Part shown: positions 49,171-62,345 of the stretch, piece after piece
Layout: each line of letters begins with the position of its first letter
Numbering within the stretch: position 1 is the stretch's first letter
Assembly (NCBI GenBank): GCA_022113835.1
Contig: JAILWY010000026.1
Span: 13,481,001-13,545,000 of the forward strand
Source: Atopsyche davidsoni
Taxonomy: Eukaryota > Arthropoda > Insecta > Trichoptera > Hydrobiosidae
Reading direction: 5' to 3'
DNA: 64,000 nt
Position numbers and translations under genes: made by a program
Notes under the pieces: model-generated
The model's input: the letters and a program-made list of their open reading frames with translations, nothing else
Database searches by the model: none
Told to the model about the DNA's origin: nothing

Positions 49171-50352
49171 GCGGATTTATATTTTTTTGTGTGACATGTA
49201 CAATCTGTTTTTATTTTTTATGTTTCAATTTTAACAATCGATATTATTGCCCATTGTACTTTTGATACGAAAAATTCTTCGTATTCAATGCTATCTTTAA
49301 AGTATGAAATTTTTCATCTAGAATAGTTATAAAGCAAATTTTACGAAAGATGATAAAATCGAATAATGGTGTTGACAAGCTGTCAAAACCATTTCACGGC
49401 TTGCATACATTGCTATTTTGCTGATTATTAGCTATCTACGAGTTGATATAATGCTGGTTTTATAGGTATGAATTGTTAATAGTAATTTCTGAATTGCAGA
49501 AACCCAATTTAGAATAAACACTTTTTTAAATATTATTGTTTTTTTTCAGATATATAGAGGTGTTAGTTGAATTGTTCGTAATATATATCAAAATATTAAT
49601 TATGCTAATTATTTACGTTCTGCTCATTTCTAAATTAAAAATGTCAAAGCAAAATATTGGTTTGGATAATTAACTTCAAGGTTCTTAAAAAGTAGGGGGA
49701 TGTCAAAGAAAAAAAAAATTCATTAAAAAAATGCAGATATGATTCTACGTTAGAGATATTGATATGATCTCAGATGAAAAGTTAATATGAAATATTATTT
49801 CAGCTTTCAAATATAGATAGCAAAAATGCTAAAAACGTTGATTTTATCAAATAGCATCTTTATTTCTTATCTGACGAGAATTACTTTGATGTTTACCTAC
49901 AGTGTGACATCACCACATGAATCCATTACTCACATAGATTATGATGGATTGCATTTTAATTTAAATAAATACGTTTACAAAATAAAAAAAATTCTCCTTT
50001 AATAATCAAAACTATAAGTTATGTTTAAAAATAGAATAATAAAAAAAAACAAATCTTATAATAAAATAAGATAACTTGTATATTTGATCAAATGTGCAAA
50101 AAAAGGTTTAGGTTTAAATGAGTATGGTTTTAAAGCACGACGCCTACATTTCGAGACACAAGCAAATACAAGTGATTCACAACAATTAGTTTGAAATTCA
50201 TACCATACATAATAAACACGGTAAGATGTGGTGGTCCCCTGTCCTACAAACTGCTTAGGATCTTTGGATACTCGCATATATCACGTCATGTTTGTTTTGT
50301 ACATCGTGAATATTTATTTACAATCATCTGTCAAAAGTCTAGCGCGTTGTCT

Positions 50353-50413
50353 ACCGTATTTTCGGACTATAAGGCGCTTCTTATTTATAGAAAAAAAAAA
50401 AAAAAAAAAAAAA
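50353..50413 (+). repeat. Transposon-like terminus and A23 run
   Basis: TTTTCGGACTATAAGGCGC resembles a terminal motif I have seen in widespread DNA transposons (memory, not checked), followed by an A23 run at 50391-50413. A looser related stretch, TTCAGAGCGTAAGACGCG, lies at about 50551-50568. Confidence 0.3.
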
Positions 50414-53400
50414 GAAAAGATTAACAAAGATATTTTTCAAATATCTCGAAGTAATATTTAATAACCGGTATATAAATGCTACTAATATATTGTATAACTT
50501 TGCTAATATATTTTCGATACACTATAAAGATTCGTATTTTTATCTTACTTTCAGAGCGTAAGACGCGTTACAATTCAATGTCGATTATTACTAAGTCTAA
50601 ACTGTCCACGGACACGACGATTATGCCGACTTATGTTAATTTATTTTGAATCACCTGTACTTATCTATGTACATAGGAAATGAACAGCACGGGAAGTACG
50701 TGTAGCAGTGCCTGTGATGAACCGTAGCTCGTGTGTGTCGGTTCTGACAACAGAATACACAGCAGGTGCGTGTCAGCAGACTTAATACCTCTGCAAAACC
50801 AATGTTAAATCCTCACTAAGTAATAATTACACTTGTTTAATAGCGGATAAGACAAAACGAGCATATTATTACAAAAAAAAATATTTACTGTGATTGACAG
50901 CGACAGACACTTCGGAATGAGTTTTGAAACACACTGCTTAGTAAAACTTATCGATGGATTAAAAAAGCCGAAATGTAAAGATAAAACTTACAAAATTAAG
51001 AAAACACCAATAATTCAAACTGAAAACTACAATTTTTTATGTAAATACGTATGATTATGTCACCGTTATTTGTTTTCAGATACAAATGAATTTTGAAATG
51101 TTATGTATTTGCGTTAAGTCTATAATTCTATCGTCAGATAAAAAAAAAACCAAGAAAATCGTCTAAAGGCCAAGAAGACATAAATTACATTTTCATGTCA
51201 TTTGCTGCGTAAAACTAAGGTCAACCGTAAACAAGTCGATTAAGATATAGAAATCGTAAAATCGCAAAGCGGGTATTGCAACAATACATTACAGATAAGT
51301 GACGGAGGTATACACTGAGCAAAAAAACTTAACATTTTTCCTTAACGTACTGACAGAAATGTCGTTTTAAGTGGACATTACAAATTGTAGCAGAAAAAAT
51401 AATCATTTTGATAAACGACTGCCAGAAGTATAATGCTGAGTGATTATAAACGCCGTGGCGGAAAATACGGCTATGATTAATGCCTACAGAAGAGAATCGC
51501 TGTTAGTCGAACTAGAGCGAGGTGAATTATAATAGCGACAACGCGAAAGAAAATTACTATCTGCAATATTAATAATTTTTTTTGTACTAAACGGATATGT
51601 TATTAGACTAAAAAGTTAGCCGTATATGATTTTCACGAGAAACGAGCGCACCTCCCCTTTATTTCATCGAGTATTAGCAAGAGAGGGAAGACGAAATTAT
51701 TCAGAACAGATTACAATATGCGATCCTAATATTTATTTTGTAGTATATGAATATGTTGTGAATATGTAATTAAACTAAAAACTTAGCAGTATGTTGTTTT
51801 CAGACCACCAATTCGAGATCCAGTCCGCCGGTTGTGCGCGGATGAGCGCTTATCCTGCTCAATCTTCAGTCCAGTTATTTCAGCATGAGATTCATCAGTT
51901 AGGGAGGGAAATTATTCTAAGCACTGAATCAAACGAACCAACAGATTAACACATAGATTAACTTATATACGTAACTACCACATCCAAGTATCATTTGTTA
52001 TTTAAAAACGAGCAATTTACAATTTTTTTGTTGAAAGATCTAAATCTTTTAGCTCTGAGTGTTAATATTTTATTTTAGTGAATTTATTTTTGTTATTGAC
52101 CAAGTCAATGTTTTCTTTGTGAGTTGATCACGTTCACGTGTATGCACTGTTTACATCTCGGTCTTGGCCGAGAGAATTTCAAAAGTGTAATTATTGCAAA
52201 AGAGTAAAAATAAAAACGTTACGCCTGCAGCTTCCTACACACGCTGACACAACAGATAGCTGAACGGTGGTTAAGGCAGTAGCGCACTTTGTGTTTTTAA
52301 ATAAGTTTTCTGAAAAAAAAACAGAGCAAAAAAGGACTAATCACCGTACGGTCGTCGGTCGTGTAGCAGCGTGTTTAGGCCGCTTAGCACATCGCTAGCT
52401 GGCGTGTGTCAGCGCAGAGTGGCATAAACAATGATGTCATCCCGCGTGGATTTACTTCAAATATAAATATGACACTAATAGGAGAGGAAGCACGTCACGT
52501 GAAAACTTTTGCTCGACGTAGAAGATACGCAAGAGAAAGGATCTTTATGAAGATACACAAAATATAATAGACACGAGTTAGAATGATTTGTTTTACTGAT
52601 CAAGATCAGTAAAAATGTCAAGACATTGACAAATAATTCGTTTAAAGAATATGTAAAAAAATTCTACAAGATAATCAGTAAATATAATTTTATTTTTTTA
52701 GTATTGCGAGAAAAGCATACTTCATTCAGTTACCTGTGATATTTTTTTTATTTTAAATTATTTATTTTAACTATAAAATACAGTCAAAGTATAAATTGAA
52801 AACTGTCATCTACTCCGTAGACTAAAACGTCCGAAGAGGCAGTGTGTTGTGTTTTTCCATACACAATCGATCTCACAGTTAAATATTGATTCAATACCTA
52901 CAAAATGATTGCTCACTTCATAAATTGGTATTGATTATTTACAATGTGTCGACCAAAGCATTGTTAAAGAGCAGACATTGTATTTTTCGGCCTAACTTTG
53001 TTATTGTATTTTTTTATATTACATCTATAGATTCTCTGTTTCGACTATCCAATTATTTGGTAGGTTTGATTTTTTTATTTTAATCGTTCACCCAAATATT
53101 TAATTTAATAGACTATGCATAGCTGAAACCAACCTGGAAATCAATATAGCTTTCAGTACTAACTACCAAAAATAAAAATGACTGAAAATTGTAGATTGAA
53201 CCTGCTAACAAAAATCCACTTAAAAATATCTTTGATCAGCAGCTGTCGATGTTGGCCGCGAAGCGTGTGTAACATCGTGGCGTCAGAATGACACATGTAT
53301 CGAGTTGACGTCGTGTCATTGAAATATCAATAAAAAAAAAACATCATCACATACAGATCCAATTCTAGCATGCATTCATCAGTAGTGATACTCGAAAATC

Positions 53401-53591
53401 AGTGGCACAGTTAGCTAAGTATCGGAATTAGCACGGCTAGTCAAACTGTACGCAGTACGCGGAGTAGCCTCGCAGAGTAATGAAATAATTATCGCTTTGA
53501 CGGTTTACGATAGAGATATTTCCACGCTCGCTCGTCACACCAACGGCGCCAAGGCATTCTGATGAGACCAACCCATAAAATTAATTCTTAC

Positions 53592-53606
53592 CTGGTGTGT
53601 GGTCAT
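53592..53606 (-). other. Weak candidate 5-codon first exon / splice donor
   Basis: A strong minus-strand donor CAG|GTAAGAA ends a less AT-rich stretch (about 53530-53720). The last ATG before it gives MTTHQ in phase 0. It may simply be a non-coding leader exon, or chance. Confidence 0.15.
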
Positions 53607-54554
53607 TACTGGATACGTCGAAATAGATGGCGAGCCGATTGGCTTGATTTTATTTATGGATGGCCGGCAGTCCGTGCGAAACTGTCAATTCGTAACCACA
53701 TGAGGCCACGTGTCGAAATTCCAATGTTTATTTTGCATATCAATAAGTTAGTCGATTGCGCTTGAATAAGAGTATAAAACAAAACAAAAAAACGCGCACG
53801 AAGACAGAAATATATTTACAATTTCATGTAAGTATGCATCAGACTCTAATAAAATATGTTGTAAATTTAAGTATTATTGAAGTAAATATAGTGAAGGTTT
53901 TATATCAATATTTTGCGTATGCTCTAGCATCAGCTACATAATTTATATCACCTCACACTTTAAAAATAATTTTTCACATTGGTGGCGAGCAGTATAATTG
54001 AAATCGGACCGCCCAATCTATACACAATACACCAAATTATTTTCGTTAAAGAAATATTTTGCATTTAGTGCATATAAATATTGATATAAATATTCATAAA
54101 AAAATCATTTATATATTAATGTAAACGTTTAAAAAAATTATCGATCAACGAAACAAAGTTCATCTTTTTTTTTAACTGTACGAAGTTATAAATAATATGT
54201 ATTACTGCATGTTTAAATCGCAAACAAAGCGCAGAATAGATTCTAGCACTAAAATAAACAGATAGCAAATTATTATAGCATTGTTCCAATGCTGAAAAGT
54301 AAATTATTCTGCTGGTGCTACGAGTGGTTCTTATGGTGAGGGTTCATAGAGACGAGAGTCGTCAGAGCCCGCTTGGAATGTCGGAGCATGGGATGTCGGG
54401 GCACGGATTCGACACTGGTGGCCTTGAACTCGAATTTGCAATCACGAAGCTAATAATTATTTTGTTTTTTGTAAGTGTTATATGTTTAGATTTGTTTTTA
54501 ATTGTACGGGGAATCCTTAACCACGGCAGACTGGTATAATTCATGATTGTAAGC

Positions 54555-54660
54555 AACGATCATTTTCATTTGTGAGCGCTTTCGTGGTTCCGTCCGAAGA
54601 AGCCCTTGAAAGGCTAGAGCGCTCATATGTAAGAATTGTCGAAATCTCCTGGCCACTCGA
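54555..54660. repeat. Possible diverged relative of the 58.7-kb MITE
   Basis: Contains GTCGAAATCTCCTGGCCA, close to the right terminus of the 58.7-kb element, and GTAAGAATT before it as there. An inner imperfect inverted pair GAGCGCTTT / AGAGCGCTC is also visible. I could not define its left end. Confidence 0.35.
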
Positions 54661-57600
54661 TCATTAATATTTGTTGGTAATCTTTAGCATAATATCTGAT
54701 TAGAATGTAATACTTTGAATTCTCTTCCATTTAAATTTTACTTTAATTTAATTTTGCACAAATCCACTAAAACGTCCACTGCGGGTGTTGGGACACATAC
54801 AAAATTAATTAAAACACTGTATTAAATAAATTAAAATTATATGTGATTATTCTGTAGTTTTCTAAGTTTATCAAAAACCTTCAACCACGCCAAAAGACTA
54901 AAAAAGATAATACAAAAATTTATATAATATCCACTGTGCAAAATTCAGCTCACCATCTAAAAATATTAGTAGTTTTTCCTTTTTTAACAACTTTTTCGTG
55001 AATAAATTTTAAAATACGACTCGACAAAACGTCGGTTTAAAATATCCAAACATTTAATACGACCGTGTTCTTTTATAATGCTCGTAAACACACCCAAATA
55101 TTTGTGCTCTTATGTAGCCTTTATGAGACCATATTTGTTATAAAAATACACAAATACAAAAAAAATAGATCTAGATATCACTTCGACAGTAAGAGTTCCT
55201 ACGCCTTACAGCGACATTATCAAATGATTTCAAACAACCGATGACAGAAACATGGTTTTTTTAATTGTATAATCCATTAGAAATTTACCATAAACAATTT
55301 TAACATTGCATAATACTAAATAATAATGGATGTCATAAGAATCAGAAGCATGCATCGGTTCAATGAGATTCATCGAATCAATGAGAGGCTAAAGATTTTT
55401 ATTGTCTTAACGATTAGTAGTCTTTAAAACTATAAGCTTTTATTCATATCTATTAAACAATACAACAAAATAAATACCTCACTTGAATTACTCACAAAAA
55501 TTACACAAATGATACGTATATGTCTTACACTCACCTATGTAAAAATGTCATTAGGAAAGGTTATGATGGTTTTGAAAGCTTTGACAGTTATGAGGGTCAA
55601 TATCAACATGAAGCACGATAAATATTTGAGGGGACTAAGCTCGCGTGCCGGGGCGAAGGTTAAAATAATAATCTATGCAGAGTTCTGCTCCCTCTGCGGG
55701 AAATCCACTGTCTGTGGGCATCGTTCGGGATGTCGATGGTACCTGCGTGTTTAATTAAAATGGCGGAAACCAGCTGACTCATAACATAATGAATATCCGG
55801 TTAAAAATAGCTCGACTCTAAATGTCGAAGTTAACATAACACGACGGCATAATATAGTTACTTGTTTTAACAAATAAAGGAGAATAGCTAATGATAATTC
55901 GGTGAGAACATGGAGCATACTCCGAAATATGAACTATAAAAACGAATTTCAAAGAAAATCAACTCTAAAAATTACGCGAACTGTTTGTTAAAATATAATA
56001 TTTAATAAATATTAAATTCAATATTTAAAAAAGATAACGCTACTGTCAAACGATTATACCATGGTTTAAGAAGGCTAAATTTGTAATTCAATGAGTTATA
56101 TAAAACCATTGCAATCCCCACGCAAACTACATTCGTAGGCATCTAATAATATAAATAAAATACATATATAAAAAGGTACACATGATACACATGCTTGAAA
56201 ATTTTGTAAAGCTCATTGGGATATTTCGTAACCGATATTTTGCGGTATTCTCTCATATAAAGCCTTAATATAATACAATACCGGGAGTCATTCATTTGCG
56301 AAACTTGCAAACTATTCTGAAATTCAAGGATGGAAATAAACCGAAAAGTTTACCGTCCAAAATCAAATAATATACTATAAAAGGTGCTTAGCTATTTATT
56401 TAGAATTCTAGCATTGTATATCTACTTTCCGAGTGTTAAGTTCGAGGTTATTCTATGACAGCTCAATAAAATATACAAGAATCGAGAATAATCTAAATAC
56501 GGAATTTTATAAGCAAATAATCTGCCATGAACTGACACTGTGGGTGTGCGAAGGCCTTATGAAAAAGTTCGGGACAAAATGAGCATGATAAATGACATTT
56601 TTCTCGGTAAGCAATAAATTATCTATGAATTTTAAAACAACAATGGTGTATTTTAGTATTTTTATTTTTAAACGTAACCCATGCGCCTGCGGAGCTGCTA
56701 GGTGGGATAGGCCAGGAAAGATCGGCTATGAGATACTATTGGTGAGACTAAAATTCATATATTTATTATGAGCTCATTCTTGATTTTTCTGTACAGAATA
56801 GAAATATGCATAAGAGGATCAGTGCCCAAGAATAGTGGGTGTAGTTTTGCAAACATAAGATATATGCCTTCTGAACAGTTCGCTGTGGGCTATTGTAGAT
56901 ATTTATATCCAGGGACTACCGGAGCTCTTTGGTTACATATTGTACATTAAATAATAAAATATGTACCAAAAACTTTCAAAACATTTACTGATCGCAAACA
57001 ACACTTTCAAGATATATTACTCCATATGAGGTCCTATATTCCATGGGATGATTAAATTAGCTTTTTCTTAAAAGTTCAAGTCAACGTAGATAAATAAAAA
57101 CTTCATCACAAAAAGCATAGCAACAGTTGCATAGTTTTGAGGATCCCTCAAGTATTGCAAATGAGCAACTGTAACGCTTACGGTGTACTGTGAGGTCATA
57201 TATATTTTATGTCACGCCCTTGTCGCAACATAAAGCAGTTTATAATTTGTTAATGTTAATTGGTTCACAGTTACGAGAATTCGTGTTCGCGTTGATACGC
57301 AAAGAAATGTGAAGATAATTTGGGTTTAATTTTATAATTTAAGCGTATGAAAAGAAACCGATAGAAAGGTCAATGTCGCGATTATTGCGATATCAAATAT
57401 GTTTTTTGCTGTTATCTATGTTACGGAATACGAGAAACGCGGTACATATTAAGTGTCGAAAAGTCATATATTTATTTCAAGTGGTTTTTGGTACGACATG
57501 ATACGATTCAGTTATATAGAATTATATAAAAGTTACATAAAGTTTATTTAAACAATTCTAGAATTTTTAATACATACCTGAGAGAAATACTAAGTACATA

Positions 57601-58688
57601 TTTTATATTATATAAACAAAAAGGATTAAGGTTTTTACGGTTGATTTGTGAAGGCCGGAATTAGTACCGTAAAATAATAATAAATACCATGATGAAAAGT
57701 CAATCGTACCGACCCTTTGATGTTTAATTTAGCATGCCCGATATGGCGCAATTAGGTTAATGAGGTTTTACTCGGTTGCGTAAATATTAAAATTTAATAT
57801 CATGATCATAAAATATGCTGTATTTTCATAAAGAAAAACGGAAAGGAAATGTCATTAAAACACAATGAAAACGCACTCGAATACAAACGTTACGCATTGC
57901 TACATTTGCGATAGAAGGTCATGTAGGCTGTCAACAGAGAAGTCGCCACAAGTGATATCTAATAAAAAAGGCATAAACCATTACATTAAGTGTATTAAAT
58001 TGGTCGCTAAATAGCCATGCTCTCGACTGGTAGTATGCGTAATAAAAAAATAATTATTTTTAATTGAAACCTACTTAATAATCATGAAAGTTTCACATTT
58101 GACAAGTGTCAGGCGTAATGGCCGCGCGGGTACATTGAATAAATATAATTATTTATCGTCGAAAACACCACAGTGAATTTAATTACTTTATATTTCAATC
58201 GTATTTTCATACAGCTCATTGCAAACTATAATTGAAGCCATTAATTTACTGTACGCGGGTATATAATATAATATTGGCGAGTATAAAATGATTTGTGTAG
58301 CTAAATAAAAGGGTGCTATATTTTTGCCTTTCAAAATATAAAACGGAGAGCGTTTTTTGTATTGGTGATAAACGAATCAGTATCAGCAGAACTAATAATA
58401 CAGACAAATAGTTTTGTAAAAAAATTCTAGCACCAAAACACTCAATTCAATATAATTTGGTGACCGCAGAACCTACAATTGTCTGTAAAATAGGGTTTGT
58501 TTGTAAACATAAGAAAATACCACCGGGAAATTTCCATTATATAAATCCTGCTGCGATATTACAATATGTAAAAGTCTATCTGCTTCCCGTTTGAAAAAAA
58601 TGTAGTATTGCCAGTAAATTGATAATAAATGAACAGTTTATTTACAACGGGTAAAAGTTCAAATACTCCATTTTTAAACAATATGAAC

Positions 58689-58816
58689 AGCCAAATGGCT
58701 AGAAGACTTCGATATTTTTTTGGGAACGCTTTTGGCACTAAACAGCCACTTTAGATTCACTTCCTCACTCAATCACTTACAAGCAAAAATTATCGAAATC
58801 TCCTAGCCATATGGCT
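58689..58816. mobile_element. 128-bp MITE-like element
   Basis: Terminal inverted repeats of about 26 bp (58689-58714 and 58791-58816) with few mismatches; ends AGCCAAATGGCT and AGCCATATGGCT. No coding capacity. The right end shares TCGAAATCTCCT with 54641-54652. Confidence 0.6.
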
Positions 58817-61800
58817 ATGTATTTTTGTTGTTCATATGAACTGTTGTGTAAAACAGGGGAATGCTCTTCAACACAGAAATATTTAGGTAGCAGAGTATAT
58901 TACATAATGTAAGTTGGTTAGTCGAACGAAGAATAATAATTAGAAGCGTTGGCTTGCTTTCGGTGAAATACGAGATGATATGTAGTAGAGTAGAGCGCCT
59001 TTCACTTTAATGGCTTCACAGTTTTTTTATAATTGAAATTCTGTTTACTAAAAGACATACTAGCTAAAATGGCAAACAGAGAAAACGTGAGACTTATTAA
59101 GAATTGAAAAAGAAGCTTATTCAATAAATTGTGGTAAATAATTAGTGTTTTAGAAACAAGAAGAAATAAAAATGAAAAATGTCAAGTGGATGTAATATAA
59201 AACCGTAGGAGTTTCCTTGCGCTGTAAAAGACGTTTTCTGTAGGGATTTTCTTATCAAATGCCAGGGAACAAACAACCCACGGGAAATGGAAAATATGAA
59301 GTCATTCAGCAGAAGAGCGCTGAAGCCTTGTACGCATTACGCGGAAAAGAAAATTGACTGGAGGCAATACTAATTATTATTACAAGATAAAGCAAGATAT
59401 AATTCATTACAAACCAAAGAAAGAAACAACAATATTACTAATTTCATACAGATAAAAATATATGTTTAATATAAGATTCATAGAATCTTAGGCCTTTCTA
59501 TAGTAATTCTCTGTAATAATAGGTTCATTCAAAGAATACAAAAAATGAAAACATTATTTGTGTTGTTAGATAAATGTATCAATTATCCAACATATACGAC
59601 TTCTTAGTATGTATAGGAAAAAATAACAAAAATATGTATAATGTTCTGGGCTGTGTCAATAAGATACTTATATACGAGAAAAAAGGTTTTTTTTTAAGTG
59701 CCATACAAACATTAGTGTGTGCAAAAATATTTACATTTAATCGAATTTTATTTAATAAAATAAACGAAAGTACAGAGTTGGGGTATAAAATTCGCAGCAT
59801 CTTTAAAAACAAACTATAATAATAATATTGTTTCTTCCCCGTTAAAAAAATCTAGTTTATTTCTATTGTAAGAATGTCACATTTTTTAATTGTTGAATTA
59901 AAAAAATATCAGGAATTATGTGATTCCGATATTTAAAGATTAATTCATATATATTAAATTATTTTAGAAAAGTACCGTATAATTTAATTTCATCGGACTC
60001 ATCCATAAAAATATTTTAGTATCTAAATTGGTGTCTTTAAAGACACACCTGTGTCGCATACGAATTTTATTTAACAAAATCAAATAAATTAGAATAATTT
60101 TTTTCAGTTCCGCGTTTGAGATTTATTAAATTAGTCACTGATATAAAAATCGTTAAAAACAAAACATGACTTTTTTATGGAAGCATAAAAATCAACATAA
60201 ATACCAAGCAAAATTATTATAAGTATGATAAAAAACAAAGTACTAAAGGCATTTTTTAAAAATAAAAATATAAGGAATCAGCTTTATTTTTTTTCTAGCT
60301 GTTACACAATTTAAATTGTATAAATATCCGATTCATTCAAAGCATGCGGGAACACAAATAAACAGTTCAACACAAGTGACACTACGGGCTTTAAGAAAAT
60401 CAACAATAGAATCAATTCATAGACTAGTATTTGGGAACGTTACATCACAGTATGTTGTAATATATAGAAAATTTTTACAATATTGTTATGCAAATAAAAA
60501 AAAAAATATAGATTTAAGAACACAATTTATTATAGATGTGTAGTTGAAAATTCAGCTCATCTCAAGTATAACAATTAACAAAGTTTTATAGCAATCACGA
60601 GCTCTGGTATTTAATTCTCAGGTGAAGCAATTCAAAGTTTTAAGATTATAAATTTCATCCTTATTTAAAGAAGAGTAAAAACAATATTGTGAAAAATACC
60701 ATCGTTGCAGATTTTCTGCAATATCATAGTCATAATTGCTTCTGAAAATGTAAGTATGCAGCCATGCAATCAGCACGCAGAGGATGTCAAGGGAAATGGA
60801 ACAATGCATATTATAATGTCTGTTGGTGGTTTCCGCACATAAGGCATATAGAAAACTTTCGAACTCTGACTTAGATAATGATTACGTTAATATATGTAAA
60901 AGGCATATGTGTGAGATTTAAGTAAAAAAAAATAAACAAAATATAGGAACTAAGTCTATGTGTGATGATGACAATGTGTCGATAAATTAAGTGTATTGTT
61001 ACACTACAAGTGCAAAAATATGGTAACGGATATTGGGGATGCAAAATAAACTATCAAGTTGCATTGTTTAAGTACAGAGGAATGTCATTTAGGTCGAAGT
61101 GTGATTCTCGGATTCCGCAAAATTAGGATTTTGGCAAAATAGCAAAGGGCGGATTACTTTGGGGGGACGGTCAATTAGGTCAATGTTACTGAAAGGGTCT
61201 GAAGAGGGGAAGGTCATCACGGTTTAAACCCATGAAATCGATTCTCCAGGTACGTAAATGTAAATTTTAAAGGATGGATGAAAATTTGGTTGAAAAATAT
61301 ATTGAATAATCTACTTCGCTGGTATTTGTCCAAACAATTTTTTTTTTATAGACAATGGATAATTTGAAATAAAAATATAACTCTTAGGTCAAAATAAAAT
61401 ATATATGTCTAAAAAGTAATAAGGCAATTCTTTAATATTATTAAAACTATGTATTATCGTTTGGTATTTTAGACTATTGTAATTTAAGAAATACACAAAA
61501 GAAAAAAAGGGACACGCTAATTGAGTTGATTAGTGCTAATCGACGTTAAACAACATTGGGTTTCTGCAGCCTTTTGCAAAATGCCGAATACTCGTGACTT
61601 AATGTGCATTAATTTTTAGCATTTGTTTATCATTTTCATTATACCCGGACCCAATTCCTAAAATATTTAACACTGATTTAATGACCGTGACACTCAAAAA
61701 TCGTTTCATTACTCGGTTCTCGAGCGCGGAGTACGTTGCCAAAGGCGGGTTAACACTGGCATTGACCTTGTTTTTAACATATGCAATAAACCTTTTATTA

Positions 61801-62100
61801 CCGTAGGTATCTGAGAAGTTTCAATGAAATATTTTGTGTATTGATGTATGTGTATGACCGAATAAGAATAATGACGAATTATTTTTACTACACATATTTA
61901 ATTACGATACACACACAGCTTATCAATGTTTAAACTGTTAGCTTCAAACATGTTGAGTGTCCACAACCATAAGTAATTTTATTGTTGATATTTTAGTTTC
62001 ATTAATCTACGCAAAAAATATATACTAAAAGATGATTTTATACACGATGTTATTACTAAATAACAAATATATATTTTGCGTGTTGCCATTTTGAATGCAC

Positions 62101-62345
62101 GCCTTTTGTTGCGAGGTCCGCTTCATTAGTCAGTTTTTTACGTGTGATTGTTCAGCGCGGCCCACGATACACTCGTAAGTATCGACTTGGAGGAAGCCAG
62201 CCGACGTGTCCAGGAGAGCGCTTCCCAAACCGTGTTGCGGGAGGTGATGCCAGACCCCCGACACGCCGCGCGGAAAACAGTCATCCCGTTAATTACGCGG
62301 AAAGGCTGTCGGCATTGTAATGCCAAAACTTTCAAGACCGACGGC
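62101..62345. other. GC-enriched patch with a strong plus-strand donor
   Basis: TTTTTTACGTGTGATTGTTCAG ends in an acceptor-like site, then 19 nt, then ACTC|GTAAGTATCG, a strong plus-strand donor at 62175. Open frames on both strands here have no recognised family. Could be a microexon, a promoter leader or a conserved element. Confidence 0.25.

Larger units (their letters stand above)
44421..53530. other. AT-rich DNA, no gene recognised
   Basis: Only small repeats noted. A 110-codon plus-strand frame at 48489-48821 is slightly GC-enriched but has no recognised similarity and no supporting splice signals. Confidence 0.4.
53721..62100. other. AT-rich DNA, no gene recognised
   Basis: Holds the two MITE-like segments. 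A short GC-enriched patch near 55630-55750 (Cys-containing frame CSLCGKSTVCGH) is unplaced and could be a conserved element. Confidence 0.35.
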
